Source of the DNA: Stenotrophomonas sp. HITSZ_GD
GTDB lineage: Bacteria > Pseudomonadota > Gammaproteobacteria > Xanthomonadales > Xanthomonadaceae
Direction: 5' to 3'
DNA: 41,307 nucleotides
NCBI RefSeq assembly: GCF_029543105.1
Contig: NZ_JARQXB010000023.1
Location: 1-41,307 of the forward strand
Position numbers and translations under genes: made by a program. Under the pieces are notes generated by a model. That model did not search any database. It saw only the letters and a program-made list of their open reading frames with translations, and was not told the origin of the DNA. Shown here piece by piece: positions 32,705-41,307 of this stretch (position 1 is the first letter of the stretch; every line of letters starts with the position of its first letter).

Positions 32705-33661
32705 TTATCGCGCCGGGCCAGCCGGCGTGGCGGGATGATCCGTTCCGGCGAGGCGGCCCAGCCACGCCTCGAAAAGCCCCGGCGCGCGCAGGCGGCGCAG
32801 CCACCACGCCAGCGCCTCGCCCTGCTCGCCGGTGCGCCAGGCCAGGTAGAAGGTCTCGTCCGGCTTGGGTTGCTCGACCTCCACCGCGACCAGCGTACCG
32901 GCCGCCAGCGCGGCCCGCGCGCAGGGCTCGGGCAGGAAGCCGCAGCCGAGCCCGGCCTGTTGCAGCACGTACTTGGCCTGCATGTCCGGCACGCTGAGCA
33001 CGTCCTGCGCCGATTGCAGGCCCACGGTGCGCGGCAGCAGCCGCCGCGCCGAGTCGGCCACGGCCACCGCGCGGTGCAGGGCCAGCTCGGCGGCGTCGAC
33101 GTGCGCCCGCCCGGCCAGGGGATGCGTGGGCGCCACCGCGAAGACGAAGCGCACCGTGCCCAGCGGCTCCACCACGTAGCCGCCACCACTGGGCCCCTCG
33201 CCCGCCGCCACGACCAGGTCGGCGCGGCGGTCCAGCAGCGCCTCCCAGGTGCCCGACAGCGACTCGCCCACCAGCCGCAGGCGCGTGCTGTCGGCCACGC
33301 CGTAGAAGGCGGCGATGTCCTCGGCCAGCAGGGCCGGCGGGAACAGCGAATCCAGGCCCAGCGCGAATTCCGATTCCCAGCCCGAGGCGACCCGGCGCAC
33401 GCGCACCTCCAGCTCCTCGGCGGCGCGCAACAGGTGCCGGCCCTCCTTGAGCAACTCCCGCCCGGCCTCGGTCGGCGTGGCCTTGGGGCCGAGCCGCTCG
33501 AACAGCTGCACGCCCAGGTCTTCCTCCAGCTTGGCCACGGTGTAGGAGATCGTGGAGGGCACCTTGTAGAGCACCTTGGCCGCCCCGGCGAACGAGCCGC
33601 GGCGGTCGATGGCGTCGAGGATCTGCAAGGCTTCCAGGCTCAGCTTCATGTTCGAATCCAT
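32705..33661 (-). CDS. LysR-family regulator, divergent from pirin
   Basis: A 318-residue LysR-type regulator with an N-terminal helix-turn-helix (EALQILDAIDRRGSFAGAAKVLYKVPSTISYTVAKLEEDLGVQLFER) and an effector domain (GLDSLFPPALLAEDIAAFY). Related regulators of the YhaJ/PigR sort commonly sit next to pirin genes; here the pirin gene is divergent across 112 bp. A small dyad CCATC-GAT-GATGG (33658-33670) overlaps the start codon and could be an autoregulatory site. Starts at 33661 or at ATG 33649 are both possible. Effector unknown. Confidence 0.87.
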   Translation of the reverse strand: MDSNMKLSLEALQILDAIDRRGSFAGAAKVLYKVPSTISYTVAKLEEDLGVQLFERLGPKATPTEAGRELLKEGRHLLRAAEELEVRVRRVASGWESEFALGLDSLFPPALLAEDIAAFYGVADSTRLRLVGESLSGTWEALLDRRADLVVAAGEGPSGGGYVVEPLGTVRFVFAVAPTHPLAGRAHVDAAELALHRAVAVADSARRLLPRTVGLQSAQDVLSVPDMQAKYVLQQAGLGCGFLPEPCARAALAAGTLVAVEVEQPKPDETFYLAWRTGEQGEALAWWLRRLRAPGLFEAWLGRLAGTDHPATPAGPAR

Positions 33662-33773
33662 CGATGATGGCGCTCGAATCTACTCGCTTTTTCTTTCCTC
33701 ATGAAGCGCACAGACTTATCGCCAAGGAGGAAACGCCTCCGATCGACACCATCGAACATCAAGGAGAACGATC

Positions 33774-34487
33774 ATGCTGCAGATCCGCAAGAGCGATGCC
33801 CGGGGCCGCGCCGAACATGGCTGGCTGTCCTCGCGCCACACCTTCTCCTTCGCCCACTACCACGACCCCCGCTACATGGGCTTCGGGCCGCTGCGGGTGA
33901 TCAACGAAGACCGGGTGAAGCCGGCCGAAGGCTTCGGCACCCACGGCCATCGCGACATGGAGATCATCTCCTACGTGCTGGATGGCGCGCTGGAGCACAA
34001 GGACAGCATGGGCACCGGCTCGGTGCTGCACTACGGCGATGTCCAGCGCATGAGCGCCGGCAGCGGCGTGACCCACAGTGAGTTCAACGGCTCGCAGCGC
34101 GAGGCGGTGCACTTCCTGCAGATCTGGGTGATCCCCGAGCGCAACGGCATCACCCCGAGCTACGAGGAGAAGCACTTCAGCCCCGAGGACAAGCGCGGCC
34201 GGCTGCGGTTGATTGCCTCGCCCGACGCCGCCGAGGGGGCGCTGAAGATCCACCAGGACGCGCGCCTGTATGCGTCGATCCTCGATGGCGCGGACCGCGT
34301 GGAGTACGCGCTGGAGAACGGTCGCGGCGCCTACGTGCAGGTGGCGCGCGGCACACTGGAGGTCAACGGCGTGGCGCTGGCCGCCGGCGATGCGGTGCAG
34401 GTGAGCGACGAGTCGCTGCTGGTGTTCGCCAACGCGAACGACGCTGAGTTCCTGCTGTTCGACCTGCCGCTGCAGGGCTGGCACTAA
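33774..34487 (+). CDS. Pirin family protein (YhhW-type quercetin 2,3-dioxygenase)
   Basis: A 237-residue bicupin pirin. The metal ligands of the N-terminal cupin are at the same positions as in E. coli YhhW: His57 and His59 in GTHGHRDMEI, and His101 and Glu103 in GSGVTHSEFN. The YhhW group oxidises quercetin in vitro, which could reflect a role with plant phenolics in a plant-polymer-degrading organism. AAGGAG precedes the ATG at normal spacing. A long GC-rich hairpin follows the stop. The physiological substrate is uncertain. Confidence 0.92.
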   Translation: MLQIRKSDARGRAEHGWLSSRHTFSFAHYHDPRYMGFGPLRVINEDRVKPAEGFGTHGHRDMEIISYVLDGALEHKDSMGTGSVLHYGDVQRMSAGSGVTHSEFNGSQREAVHFLQIWVIPERNGITPSYEEKHFSPEDKRGRLRLIASPDAAEGALKIHQDARLYASILDGADRVEYALENGRGAYVQVARGTLEVNGVALAAGDAVQVSDESLLVFANANDAEFLLFDLPLQGWH

Positions 34488-34494
34488 GCCGGCT

Positions 34495-34529
34495 GCGCAG
34501 AGGGCGCCGCGACGCGGCGCCTTCTGCGC
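34495..34529 (+). terminator. Long hairpin after pirin gene
   Basis: A 16-bp stem (34495-34510 with 34514-34529, including one G-T pair) and a 3-nt loop start 8 nt after the pirin stop. No T run follows, so it is terminator-like or mRNA-stabilising. Confidence 0.6.
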
Positions 34530-34599
34530 GTGGTACGCGAAGGCTTTACTTCGCCCGCTCGACTTGCTTCCATGCCGGTCTCTTCCACCTGGAGCCGCC

Positions 34600-34923
34600 A
34601 TGCTCACGCATCACGATGTTGCCTTCTCCCAGCTGATCGATCGCGTCGCCCGCTACGGCGCCGCCACCTGCGCCTGGGACGACCTGTACGCCTGGTTCGG
34701 TGCCGAGGAGATCGACGCGACGGTCTGGCGCGCGGTCTACGCCCGTTTCCGCGAGATCTGCACCCACTACGGTTTCGAGGAAGTGCCGCAGTTGCAGGTC
34801 TACCGCTTCGACGCTTTCTTTACCCTGATCCGCGAAGGCGCCGATGATGAAGGCGTGGCGATCATTGGCGCCGAAGGCGAGCTGGAAGAAGAGGATGACG
34901 AGGAGGATGGCGAGGACGCCTGA
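34600..34923 (+). CDS. Small acidic protein of unknown function
   Basis: A 107-residue cytoplasmic protein with no recognised family. An alpha-helical body (SQLIDRVARYGAATCAWDDLYAWFG, then IDATVWRAVYARFREICTHYG) is followed by a very acidic tail (ELEEEDDEEDGEDA). It has no signal peptide. The ATG is preceded by GGAG five bases upstream, and a strong terminator follows, so it is probably a real monocistronic gene. The acidic tail resembles that of DNA-mimic or chaperone-type small proteins, but nothing further supports either. Confidence 0.75.
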   Translation: MLTHHDVAFSQLIDRVARYGAATCAWDDLYAWFGAEEIDATVWRAVYARFREICTHYGFEEVPQLQVYRFDAFFTLIREGADDEGVAIIGAEGELEEEDDEEDGEDA

Positions 34924-34944
34924 GCGCGTGTTCGCCTGCACTGG

Positions 34945-34969
34945 AAAGCCGCCTTCGGGCGGCTTTTTT
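34945..34969 (+). terminator. Rho-independent terminator of the small acidic protein gene
   Basis: AAAGCCGCC-TTCG-GGCGGCTTT with six consecutive T, 22 nt after the stop codon. The TTCG tetraloop is typical of strong terminators. Confidence 0.93.
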
Positions 34970-35030
34970 CATGCGCCTCGGCCGGCGCGGCGCGCTCCGC
35001 CGGAGGACCCGGCGCCGTGGCGCGGGCATG

Positions 35031-35057
35031 AAAAAAGCCGCTGCAGGCAGCGGCTTT
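35031..35057 (-). terminator. Rho-independent terminator of tRNA-Ser
   Basis: AAAGCCGCTG/CAGCGGCTTT stem with a 4-nt loop, followed on the minus strand by a T run. It lies just past the tRNA-Ser 3' end. Confidence 0.9.
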
Positions 35058-35062
35058 CATCG

Positions 35063-35155
35063 TGGCGGAGTGAGAGGGATTCGAACCCTCGATAGAGCTT
35101 TTGACCCTATACTCCCTTAGCAGGGGAGCCCCTTCGGCCTCTCGGGCATCACTCC
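35063..35155 (-). tRNA. tRNA-Ser (anticodon GCU)
   Basis: A 93-nt class II tRNA on the minus strand: acceptor GGAGTGA/TCACTCC, anticodon loop CTGCTAA (anticodon at 35119-35121), a long variable arm, T-loop GGTTCGAATCC and an encoded CCA. It reads AGC/AGU. Confidence 0.97.
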
Positions 35156-35242
35156 GGGTTTTTGCGTCCTGTCAGCGGTGTTACGCGACAGGCCGCGAAG
35201 AATACCGGGAAGAGGGGGTCGAGGTAAACCCTTTATCGCGCA

Positions 35243-35455
35243 TCAGGTGCCGGATTCGTCGTGACCGCCCGCACCCGACGCTACCGGCTCGTCGCCTCGC
35301 TGGATGCGCTGATAGATTTCTTCGCGATGCACCGCCACGTCCTTCGGCGCGGTGATGCCGATGCGCACCTGATTGCCCTTCACGCCCAGCACTGTGACCG
35401 TGACCGAGTCACCGATCATCAGGGTTTCGCCAACGCGGCGAGTAAGGATCAACAT
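35243..35455 (-). CDS. csrA: Carbon storage regulator CsrA
   Basis: A 70-residue RNA-binding global regulator that binds GGA-containing leaders of target mRNAs. The N-terminus [16 protein letters not shown] and the RNA-binding helix region [22 protein letters not shown] are canonical; the tail after residue 55 is longer than in E. coli (61 residues), as is usual in xanthomonads. ATG 35455 is used, with GGAG about ten bases upstream. It lies between alaS and tRNA-Ser, a common arrangement. Its targets here may include the sugar-utilisation genes, but no direct evidence is seen. Confidence 0.96.
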   Translation of the reverse strand: MLILTRRVGETLMIGDSVTVTVLGVKGNQVRIGITAPKDVAVHREEIYQRIQRGDEPVASGAGGHDESGT

Positions 35456-35583
35456 GTCCAGAATCTCCAAGGGCCGGCGGTGCCGCCAGCACGCGACTCC
35501 CGAAGGCGTCGCGGATAAAGGGAATAAAGAGCAGGAATGTTAACTACGCCCCTGCCCCCCATCAAGGTTCGCGGGCGCAGCGT

Positions 35584-38232
35584 TCAGGCCAAGTGAGGAT
35601 TGACCCAGGCGAGCACGCCCTGCAGGGCGGGCGCAAGGGCGGGCCCGTCCTCGCCACCACCCTGGGCGAGATCCGGGCGGCCGCCGCCCTTGCCACCGAT
35701 CTGACTGGCGACATGGGACAGGAGTTCCCCCGCCTTGACCTTGCCCGTTGCGGCGCCATTCACACCAGCGACCAAGGCGACCTTGCCGTCCTGCACGCCG
35801 GCCAGCAGGATCACCGCATCGCCGAGCTGCTGCTTCAAGCGATCCATCGCATCGCGCAACGCCTTGGCATCGAAACCTTCCAGGCGCACGGCGAGCACCT
35901 TGATGCCGCCCACGTCCACCGCCTGGCTGCCGAGATCGGCCGTGGCCCCGGAGGCCACCTTGGCCTTCAATGCCTCCAGTTCGCGTTCCAGGCGCTTCTG
36001 GCGCTCGCCGAGCTGGCGGATCTTGTCCACCACGTCCTGCGCGCTGCCACCGACCAGTTCGGCTGCCTCGTGCAGGCGGCGCTCCTCGTCGCTGACGTAA
36101 TCCAGCGCGCCCTGCCCGGTCACCGCCTCGATGCGGCGCACGCCCGCGGACACACCGCCTTCGCTGGTGATCTTGAACAGGCCGATGTCACCCGTGCGCG
36201 ACACGTGCGTGCCGCCACACAGTTCGGTTGAATAATCGCCCATCTTCAGCACGCGCACGCGTTCGCCGTACTTCTCGCCGAACAACGCCATCGCGCCGAA
36301 ATCCAGCGCTTCCTGCATGCCCATGTCGTGCACTTCGGCGGCGCTGTTCGCACGCACCTGCGCATTGACCTTGCGCTCGATCACCGCCAGTTCGTCGGCG
36401 GTCAGCGGCTGGAAATGCGAGAAGTCGAAGCGCAGGCGATCGGGCGCCACCAGCGAGCCCTTCTGCTGCACATGGGTGCCCAGCACCTCGCGCAGCGCGG
36501 CGTGCAACAGGTGGGTGGCGGAGTGGTTGAGGATGGTGGCACCGCGGCGCGCGCCATCGACGCTGCCCGACAGCACGTCGCCCACGCGCAGCGAGCCGGT
36601 CACCAAGCGACCGACGTGGCCGTGGAACTGGCCGGCGAACTTGTGGGTGTCCTCGACGGCGAAGTCGATGCCGGCGCCGGACAGGCGGCCGGTATCGCCG
36701 ACCTGGCCGCCGGATTCGGCGTAGAACGGCGTGCGGTCGGTCAGCACGATGGCCTCGTCGCCCGCGCCGATGGTCTCCACCGGGCGGCCGCCCTTGAGCA
36801 ACGCCACGACCTTCAGCTCGCCGGCCTCCAGCTGGTCGTAGCCGAGGAAGCGCGTGGGGCTGAGCTGGGCGACCAGCTCGGCCGGCAACGCGGTGCCACC
36901 GCCGAACTTGCCGGCCGCGCGCGCGGTCTCGCGCTGCTGCTCCATCGAGGTCTCGAAGCCAGCCATGTCGACCTCCAGCCCGCGCTCACGCGCGATGTCC
37001 GCGGTCAGGTCAACCGGGAAGCCATAGGTGTCGTAGAGCCGGAACGCGTCGGCGCCGGCGATGGTGAGGCCGGAGCGCGAGGCGATCTCGTCGAAGATCT
37101 TCATGCCGGCATCGAGCGTTTCGGCGAAGCGCTCCTCTTCCGCCTTGAGCGCACGCTCCACGGTGTCGCGTGCGGCGGGCAGTTCCGGGTAAGCCTCGCC
37201 CATCAGGTCCGACAGGGTGCCGACCATCTTGTGGAAGAACGGCTGGCGCACGCCCAGCATCCAGCCATGGCGCAGGGCGCGGCGGATGATGCGGCGCAGG
37301 ACGTAGCCGCGGCCTTCGTTGGACGGCAACACGCCATCGACGATGAGGAACGAGCACGCGCGGATGTGATCGGCGATCACGCGCAGCGACTTGTTCTCCA
37401 GGTCCGCAGTGCCCGTCAGCTCGGAGGCGTGGCGGATCAGCGTCTGGAACAGGTCGATCTCATAGTTGCTGTGCACGTGCTGCAGGATCGCCGCCAGGCG
37501 TTCCAGGCCCATGCCGGTGTCCACGCACGGCGCCGGCAGCGGCATCAGCGTGCCGTCGGGCTGGCGGTCGAACTGCATGAACACCAGGTTCCAGATCTCG
37601 ATGAAACGATCGCCATCCTCGTCCGGCGAGCCGGGGGGGCCGCCGGCGATATGCGCGCCGTGGTCGTAGAAGATTTCCGTGCATGGGCCGCAGGGGCCGG
37701 TATCGGCCATCTGCCAGAAGTTGTCCGAAGCGTAGGGCGCACCCTTGTTGTCGCCGATGCGCACGATGCGGTTTTCCGGCACGCCGACCATGTCGCGCCA
37801 CAGCGCATAGGCCTCGTCGTCGGTGTGGTAGACCGTCACCAGCAGGCGCTCGGCCGGCAGCTTGAACACCTGGGTCAGCAACTCCCAGGCCCAGGCGATG
37901 GCGTCCTTCTTGAAGTAGTCGCCGAACGACCAGTTGCCGAGCATCTCGAAGAAGGTGTGGTGGCGCGCGGTGTAGCCCACCGAGTCGAGATCGTTGTGCT
38001 TGCCGCCGGCGCGCAGGCAGCGCTGCACGTCCGCCGCGCGCACGTAGCTGCGCTTCTCGGCCCCGAGGAACACGTCCTTGAACTGCACCATGCCGGAATT
38101 GGTGAACAGCAGCGTCGGGTCGTTGCCCGGCACCAGCGGCGCAGACGGCACGATGGTGTGGCCTTTCCCCTTGAAGAACTCGAGGAAGTCGGCGCGGATC
38201 TGGGAGGTGGTGAATTTGGCAGGTGCGTTCAT
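35584..38232 (-). CDS. alaS: Alanyl-tRNA synthetase
   Basis: An 882-residue class II synthetase charging tRNA-Ala. The catalytic core begins [24 protein letters not shown]; the editing domain has the zinc-binding HSATHLLH and [12 protein letters not shown] motifs; and the C-terminal oligomerisation domain (C-Ala) ends with PHLA. Length is normal. ATG 38232 is chosen because the conserved N-terminus starts there, although the frame is open 16 codons further and only a weak ribosome-binding site is seen. It lies between recX and csrA. Confidence 0.97.
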   Translation of the reverse strand: MNAPAKFTTSQIRADFLEFFKGKGHTIVPSAPLVPGNDPTLLFTNSGMVQFKDVFLGAEKRSYVRAADVQRCLRAGGKHNDLDSVGYTARHHTFFEMLGNWSFGDYFKKDAIAWAWELLTQVFKLPAERLLVTVYHTDDEAYALWRDMVGVPENRIVRIGDNKGAPYASDNFWQMADTGPCGPCTEIFYDHGAHIAGGPPGSPDEDGDRFIEIWNLVFMQFDRQPDGTLMPLPAPCVDTGMGLERLAAILQHVHSNYEIDLFQTLIRHASELTGTADLENKSLRVIADHIRACSFLIVDGVLPSNEGRGYVLRRIIRRALRHGWMLGVRQPFFHKMVGTLSDLMGEAYPELPAARDTVERALKAEEERFAETLDAGMKIFDEIASRSGLTIAGADAFRLYDTYGFPVDLTADIARERGLEVDMAGFETSMEQQRETARAAGKFGGGTALPAELVAQLSPTRFLGYDQLEAGELKVVALLKGGRPVETIGAGDEAIVLTDRTPFYAESGGQVGDTGRLSGAGIDFAVEDTHKFAGQFHGHVGRLVTGSLRVGDVLSGSVDGARRGATILNHSATHLLHAALREVLGTHVQQKGSLVAPDRLRFDFSHFQPLTADELAVIERKVNAQVRANSAAEVHDMGMQEALDFGAMALFGEKYGERVRVLKMGDYSTELCGGTHVSRTGDIGLFKITSEGGVSAGVRRIEAVTGQGALDYVSDEERRLHEAAELVGGSAQDVVDKIRQLGERQKRLERELEALKAKVASGATADLGSQAVDVGGIKVLAVRLEGFDAKALRDAMDRLKQQLGDAVILLAGVQDGKVALVAGVNGAATGKVKAGELLSHVASQIGGKGGGRPDLAQGGGEDGPALAPALQGVLAWVNPHLA

Positions 38233-38339
38233 GAGGCTGGCAGTCAGGCGGGCGGCGGTGGCCGGTGTCCTCCCTCCCATATGGGGTGGCGGAACGTACC
38301 GTACAACCTAAACCGCCAAGGTTATCAGGCCTGGGCCGC

Positions 38340-38831
38340 TCAGTCGTCAGGATCGAAACGGCTCGCCGCGCGGATGGTGTCCGCATCGAAGCCCCGGCGC
38401 GCCAGCAGGTCGGCGGCCTTGCGCCGCTGCGCCAGGTCCTGGGGCCCGGCCTCGCCAAAGCGGCGGCGGACCAGGTCGCGGGCATTCTCGCGCCAATCGC
38501 CTTCGTAGGTCTCCATGGCCGCGGCCACCGCGTCCCGGTCCAGGCCATGCGTGCCGAGCTCGGCGCGCACGTGCAGCGGCCCATATCCACTGGCGGCGCG
38601 GGCACGCACCAGGGATTCGGCGAAACGGGTGTCGTCTTGCCAGCCCTCGCCCGCCAGCCGTGCAACGGCGGCGTCCGCGTCCTCCGCCTCCACGCCGCGA
38701 ACGCGAAGCTTGCGCACCAGTTCCTGCCGCGAATGCTCGCGCCGCACCAGCAGGCCGAGCGCCCGCTGCACGGGCGTGGGTTCTGGTCGTGGCCGACGAC
38801 CGCGACGACGGCCAGACGCCTCGTCGTTCAT
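38340..38831 (-). CDS. recX: RecA regulator RecX
   Basis: A 163-residue helical-repeat protein that binds RecA filaments and restrains recombination. The three-helix repeats are recognisable ([65 protein letters not shown]). A basic Arg-rich N-terminus ([12 protein letters not shown]) precedes them. ATG 38831 has GGTGGGGG upstream; a GTG four codons earlier is an alternative. It lies 120 bp downstream of recA and is probably co-transcribed. Confidence 0.93.
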   Translation of the reverse strand: MNDEASGRRRGRRPRPEPTPVQRALGLLVRREHSRQELVRKLRVRGVEAEDADAAVARLAGEGWQDDTRFAESLVRARAASGYGPLHVRAELGTHGLDRDAVAAAMETYEGDWRENARDLVRRRFGEAGPQDLAQRRKAADLLARRGFDADTIRAASRFDPDD

Positions 38832-38951
38832 GAATGCCCCCACCGTGATCCAAAGACATCGCGCCCTCCGTGGCGCCTGCCCTCCTGGCTTGCATAAAAG
38901 CTACCGCGGGAACGACGGCACTGACTCCGCCGCCCCGCGATAGGTGAAAAC

Positions 38952-39983
38952 TTACTCGTCGTCGCCGTCGCCTTCTCCGCGCGCCGCCTCGGCCGGCTGG
39001 AACTTCTCGCGCAGCTCGGCTTCGAGCTTGGCCGCCACCTGCGGGTTGTCGCGCAGATAGCCGCGGGCGTTGTCCTTGCCCTGGCCAATCCGCTCGTCAC
39101 CGTAGCTGTACCAGGCACCCGCCTTCTCGACGAGCTTGGCATCCACGCCCATGTCGATCAGCTCGCCTTCGCGGCTGATGCCCTCGCCGTAGAGGATTTC
39201 GGTGACCACCTGCTTGAAGGGAGGCGCCAGCTTGTTCTTGACCACCTTGATCTTGGTCTGGTTGCCGATGATCTCGTCGCCCTTCTTGATCGCACCGATG
39301 CGGCGGATATCCAGGCGCACCGAGGCGTAGAACTTCAGCGCGTTGCCGCCGGTGGTGGTTTCCGGGCTCTGGCCCGGCATCATCACGCCGATCTTCATGC
39401 GCAGCTGGTTGATGAAGATCACCAGCGTGTTGGAGCGCTTGATGTTGCCGGTCAGCTTGCGCAGCGCCTGGCTCATCAGGCGGGCCTGCAGGCCCGGCAG
39501 CTGGTCGCCCATCTCGCCTTCGATTTCCGCCTTCGGCGTCAACGCGGCGACGGAGTCGATGACCAGGATGTCCACCGAACCCGAACGCACCAGCATGTCG
39601 GCAATTTCCAGCGCCTGCTCACCGGTATCGGGCTGGGACAGCAACAGGTCGTCGACGTTGACGCCCAGCTTGGCGGCGTAGATCGGATCCAGCGCGTGCT
39701 CGGCGTCGATGAAGGCCGCGGTGCCGCCCATCTTCTGGCACTCGGCGATGGCCTGCAGGGTCAGGGTGGTCTTGCCCGAGGACTCCGGCCCATAGATTTC
39801 GACCACGCGGCCCTTCGGCAGGCCGCCGATGCCCAGGGCGATATCCAGCATCAGCGAGCCGGTCGGAATAGCCTCCACGGGCTCGACGACCCGATCGCCC
39901 ATGCGCATCACCGAGCCCTTGCCGAACTGCTTTTCGATCTGGCTCAGGGCGGCGGAAAGGGCGCGCTTCTTGTTCTCGTCCAT
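38952..39983 (-). CDS. recA: Recombinase RecA
   Basis: A 343-residue RecA with Walker [10 protein letters not shown], Walker [10 protein letters not shown], the loop region [21 protein letters not shown] and an acidic C-terminal tail (EGDGDDE). It catalyses homologous pairing and stimulates LexA self-cleavage. The start is ATG 39983, giving [21 protein letters not shown]. No LexA box is seen in the 172 bp between lexA and recA, so SOS induction may come through the lexA promoter. Confidence 0.98.
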   Translation of the reverse strand: MDENKKRALSAALSQIEKQFGKGSVMRMGDRVVEPVEAIPTGSLMLDIALGIGGLPKGRVVEIYGPESSGKTTLTLQAIAECQKMGGTAAFIDAEHALDPIYAAKLGVNVDDLLLSQPDTGEQALEIADMLVRSGSVDILVIDSVAALTPKAEIEGEMGDQLPGLQARLMSQALRKLTGNIKRSNTLVIFINQLRMKIGVMMPGQSPETTTGGNALKFYASVRLDIRRIGAIKKGDEIIGNQTKIKVVKNKLAPPFKQVVTEILYGEGISREGELIDMGVDAKLVEKAGAWYSYGDERIGQGKDNARGYLRDNPQVAAKLEAELREKFQPAEAARGEGDGDDE

Positions 39984-40155
39984 CTGGGTGGTCCTCGTCA
40001 GTGATTTCGGTATGGCGTCAATCTACGGGTCGCGTATCGCAAAGGCTGAGATTGCCGGCGACGCATTCAATTTATTTTTCTAGGGTGGCCCGCGGTAGCG
40101 GCCTGGGCCTTGGCCTGCCGTCGGAAAAAGACGGCCCGGCGACTGGGACGCCGGC

Positions 40156-40809
40156 TCAACGATTGGGCCTGAGCAATCCGCAGTACAGGCCTTCGATGGC
40201 GAAGTCCTGGTCCGGCAGCACTTCGATCGGTGCGTAGTCCGGGTTGCGGGGCAGCAGGCGGATGCGGTCCTTGCCGATCTTCAGCAGCTTGACGGTGATC
40301 TCCTCATCGATGCGCGCCACCACGATCTGGCCGGAGCGGGCATCGCGGGTGCGGTGCACGCCGATGAGGTCGCCGTCGAAGATGCCCTCGTCGATCATCG
40401 AATCGCCCTGCACCTTCAGCAGGTAATCCGGCGCGGGGGAGAAGAACACGCGATCGAGCACCACGAAATCTTCCGAGCCGATATCCGCGCCGATCGGCAG
40501 GCCGGCCGCGACCCGGCCCAGCACCGGCAGCCGCAGCACGTCGTCGGCGCGCAGGGTCTCGTCGTTGGCGGCGGAAGGTGGCGCGGCGGCCTCGGCGGCC
40601 GGCGCCACCAGGCGAATGCCGCGCGCCTGGCCGGGCACCCGGCGGATGACGCCGGCCTGCTCCAACGCCTCCAGGTGGTACTGCGCGGCACGCACGCCCT
40701 TGAAACCGAAGGCACGGGCGATCTCGGTCTGGGACGGGGGGACGCCCTCGCCTTCGATGCGCTCGGCGATCATCGCCAGGATGGCTTGCTGGGTTTCGGT
40801 CAGGTCCAT
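40156..40809 (-). CDS. lexA: SOS repressor LexA
   Basis: A 217-residue LexA. An N-terminal winged helix (TETQQAILAMIAERIEG; FGFKGVRAAQYHLEAL) precedes the protease domain with cleavage site Ala102-Gly103, nucleophile Ser137 in QGDSM and Lys174 in TVKLLK. It represses SOS genes until RecA-stimulated self-cleavage. ATG 40809 aligns with xanthomonad LexA and lies only 2 nt after the LexA box, leaving no room for a normal ribosome-binding site. Leaderless translation is therefore possible. It is the first gene of the lexA-recA-recX run. Confidence 0.96.
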   Translation of the reverse strand: MDLTETQQAILAMIAERIEGEGVPPSQTEIARAFGFKGVRAAQYHLEALEQAGVIRRVPGQARGIRLVAPAAEAAAPPSAANDETLRADDVLRLPVLGRVAAGLPIGADIGSEDFVVLDRVFFSPAPDYLLKVQGDSMIDEGIFDGDLIGVHRTRDARSGQIVVARIDEEITVKLLKIGKDRIRLLPRNPDYAPIEVLPDQDFAIEGLYCGLLRPNR

Positions 40810-40811
40810 GG

Positions 40812-40830
40812 TTAGTAGTATTACTACTAA
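40812..40830. promoter_or_regulatory. LexA box (SOS operator) of lexA
   Basis: TTAGTAGTATTACTACTAA, a perfect 19-bp palindrome matching the LexA-binding motif known in Xanthomonas and unlike the enterobacterial CTGT-N8-ACAG box. It ends 2 nt before the lexA start codon, so bound LexA would block its own gene. Confidence 0.93.
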
Positions 40831-40914
40831 CAGTGGTTGGGTGCAAGAGGATGGTGAGGCGCGTAAGGGATGCATGGCGGAATGCGGTGGCAGGTGCGGC
40901 TCGCGGTGCGGGCC

Positions 40915-41015
40915 CCGGCGTGGCGTAGAGGGGCGTCACGGCTCAGCAGACGTCCTGTCCGATTCGCCGCCGCGGGCCATCCATGGCCCGCTGACGCCCC
41001 TCTACGCCACGCCGG
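40915..41015 (-). repeat. Second-type palindromic element sharing the CATGGATG hairpin tip
   Basis: A perfect 24-bp inverted repeat (40915-40938 with 40992-41015, containing GTAGAGGGGCGTCA) encloses a 9-bp hairpin GCGGGCCAT-CC-ATGGCCCGC (40972-40991) and a looser arm (40939-40971). On the minus strand the hairpin tip is CAT-GG-ATG, the same as in the other elements, although the rest of the sequence differs. It lies about 85 bp upstream of the lexA operator. Confidence 0.85.
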
Positions 41016-41237
41016 CGCCGGGCGCCTCCGTTTCCCCACTTCGGTGGCACGCGCCGGGGTCGGATAGGGAAAAAGCCACAGCCCCGGCCGGTGGTCTGTC
41101 GGGTTGCCGCAGACGGCGCTGGCTCTTCTCGATGGCGCGCGAGGCGGACGAACGAGGCCCGGCAGGATGCCTGCAGCCGCGACGTGGCTTATGCCATCCG
41201 GTCGCGCGGGAATGTGGGGCCTGCGGGGCCTGGGCCC
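41016..41237. other. Intergenic stretch without recognisable gene
   Basis: The 477 bp from the LexA box to the window end hold two palindromic elements. Between them, 41016-41237 shows no convincing gene: the frames that are open are rich in Arg, Pro and Ala and look like GC-rich noise. Confidence 0.5.
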
Positions 41238-41307
41238 TTTCGGGACCGTAGGCGACATGGATGTCGCCTACGAGCCTCCATGGATGGATTCACGGCGTGT
41301 CCCGAAA
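41238..41307 (+). repeat. T-shaped palindromic intergenic element, copy 4 (right arm cut by window edge)
   Basis: TTTCGGGAC (41238-41246) pairs with GTCCCGAAA (41299-41307). The core is identical to copies 1 and 3. Compared with copy 1, one C is missing from the left arm and one G from the right, keeping the stem perfect. GGGCCC before it suggests a longer stem whose partner is outside the window. Confidence 0.9.

Noticed and set aside
36328-38508. Long plus-strand frame (726 codons) over alaS
   Set aside because: Antisense to alaS, which matches its family over the full length.
40117-40135. GCCGTC/GACGGC hairpin as a lexA terminator
   Set aside because: The T run lies in the loop, not after the stem, and the stem has only six pairs; recA may well be co-transcribed with lexA.
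40827-41258. 143-codon minus-strand frame upstream of lexA
   Set aside because: Runs across two palindromic elements and the LexA operator, Arg/Pro-rich, no motif; not a credible gene.

Overview
The window is GC-rich chromosomal DNA that looks like a gammaproteobacterium of the Xanthomonadaceae/Lysobacteraceae (Xanthomonas, Pseudoxanthomonas, Lysobacter and relatives). The evidence is a Xanthomonas-type LexA box (TTAGTAGTATTACTACTAA) abutting lexA, the lexA-recA-recX-alaS-csrA-tRNA-Ser order, very large TonB-dependent receptors of the Xanthomonas plant-polymer type, and a peroxiredoxin Q with the Cys47/Cys83 arrangement known from Xylella. The genus cannot be fixed from the sequence alone.

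Positions 1-18.3 kb, all on the minus strand, form a complete-looking xyloglucan utilisation locus. In transcription order it holds two TonB-dependent receptors (15080-18037 and 11479-14220), a GH74 endo-xyloglucanase, a CE20-type acetylesterase, a GH35 beta-galactosidase lipoprotein, a GH31 alpha-xylosidase with a PA14 insert and a GH95 alpha-L-fucosidase. The second receptor and the five enzymes are closely packed; the first receptor has its own terminator. Both receptors carry a similar CCAAT-N5/6-ATTGG dyad about 190 bp upstream of their start codons. Xyloglucan would be cut outside the cell, oligosaccharides imported by the receptors, and side chains removed (acetyl, galactose, xylose, fucose).

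Positions 18.3-23.9 kb hold a LysR regulator divergent from a tightly overlapping five-gene operon for oxidative (De Ley-Doudoroff) D-galactose catabolism: sugar dehydrogenase (SDR), dgoA aldolase, dgoD dehydratase, SMP-30 lactonase and dgoK kinase. It would consume the galactose released by GH35. A 20-codon leader ORF with a strong ribosome-binding site ends on the start codon of the first gene.

Positions 23.9-31.5 kb are housekeeping: fdxA, a bamC-like lipoprotein and dapA (minus), then gcvR, bcp, a PIN-PhoH ATPase, a small lipoprotein, a DUF1275 membrane protein, thiD and an alpha/beta hydrolase (plus). The bamC-dapA / gcvR-bcp order is the same as in E. coli. A tRNA-Arg(ACG) with a good promoter and terminator follows. 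Positions 31.7-35 kb hold a DedA-rhodanese fusion, a LysR regulator divergent from a pirin and a small acidic protein. Positions 35-40.8 kb, all minus strand, carry tRNA-Ser(GCU), csrA, alaS, recX, recA and lexA.

The least ordinary feature is a family of intergenic palindromic elements at 1-72, 14604-14713, 14871-14970 and 41238-41307, with a structurally related element at 40915-41015. Each has a nearly invariant 62-bp core with two internal hairpins, both tipped CAT-GG-ATG, enclosed by an outer stem. The outer stem differs between copies but stays complementary, and the inner stem also shows a compensatory change, so the three-way fold appears to be under selection or maintained by a templating process. 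The window begins and ends inside direct copies.
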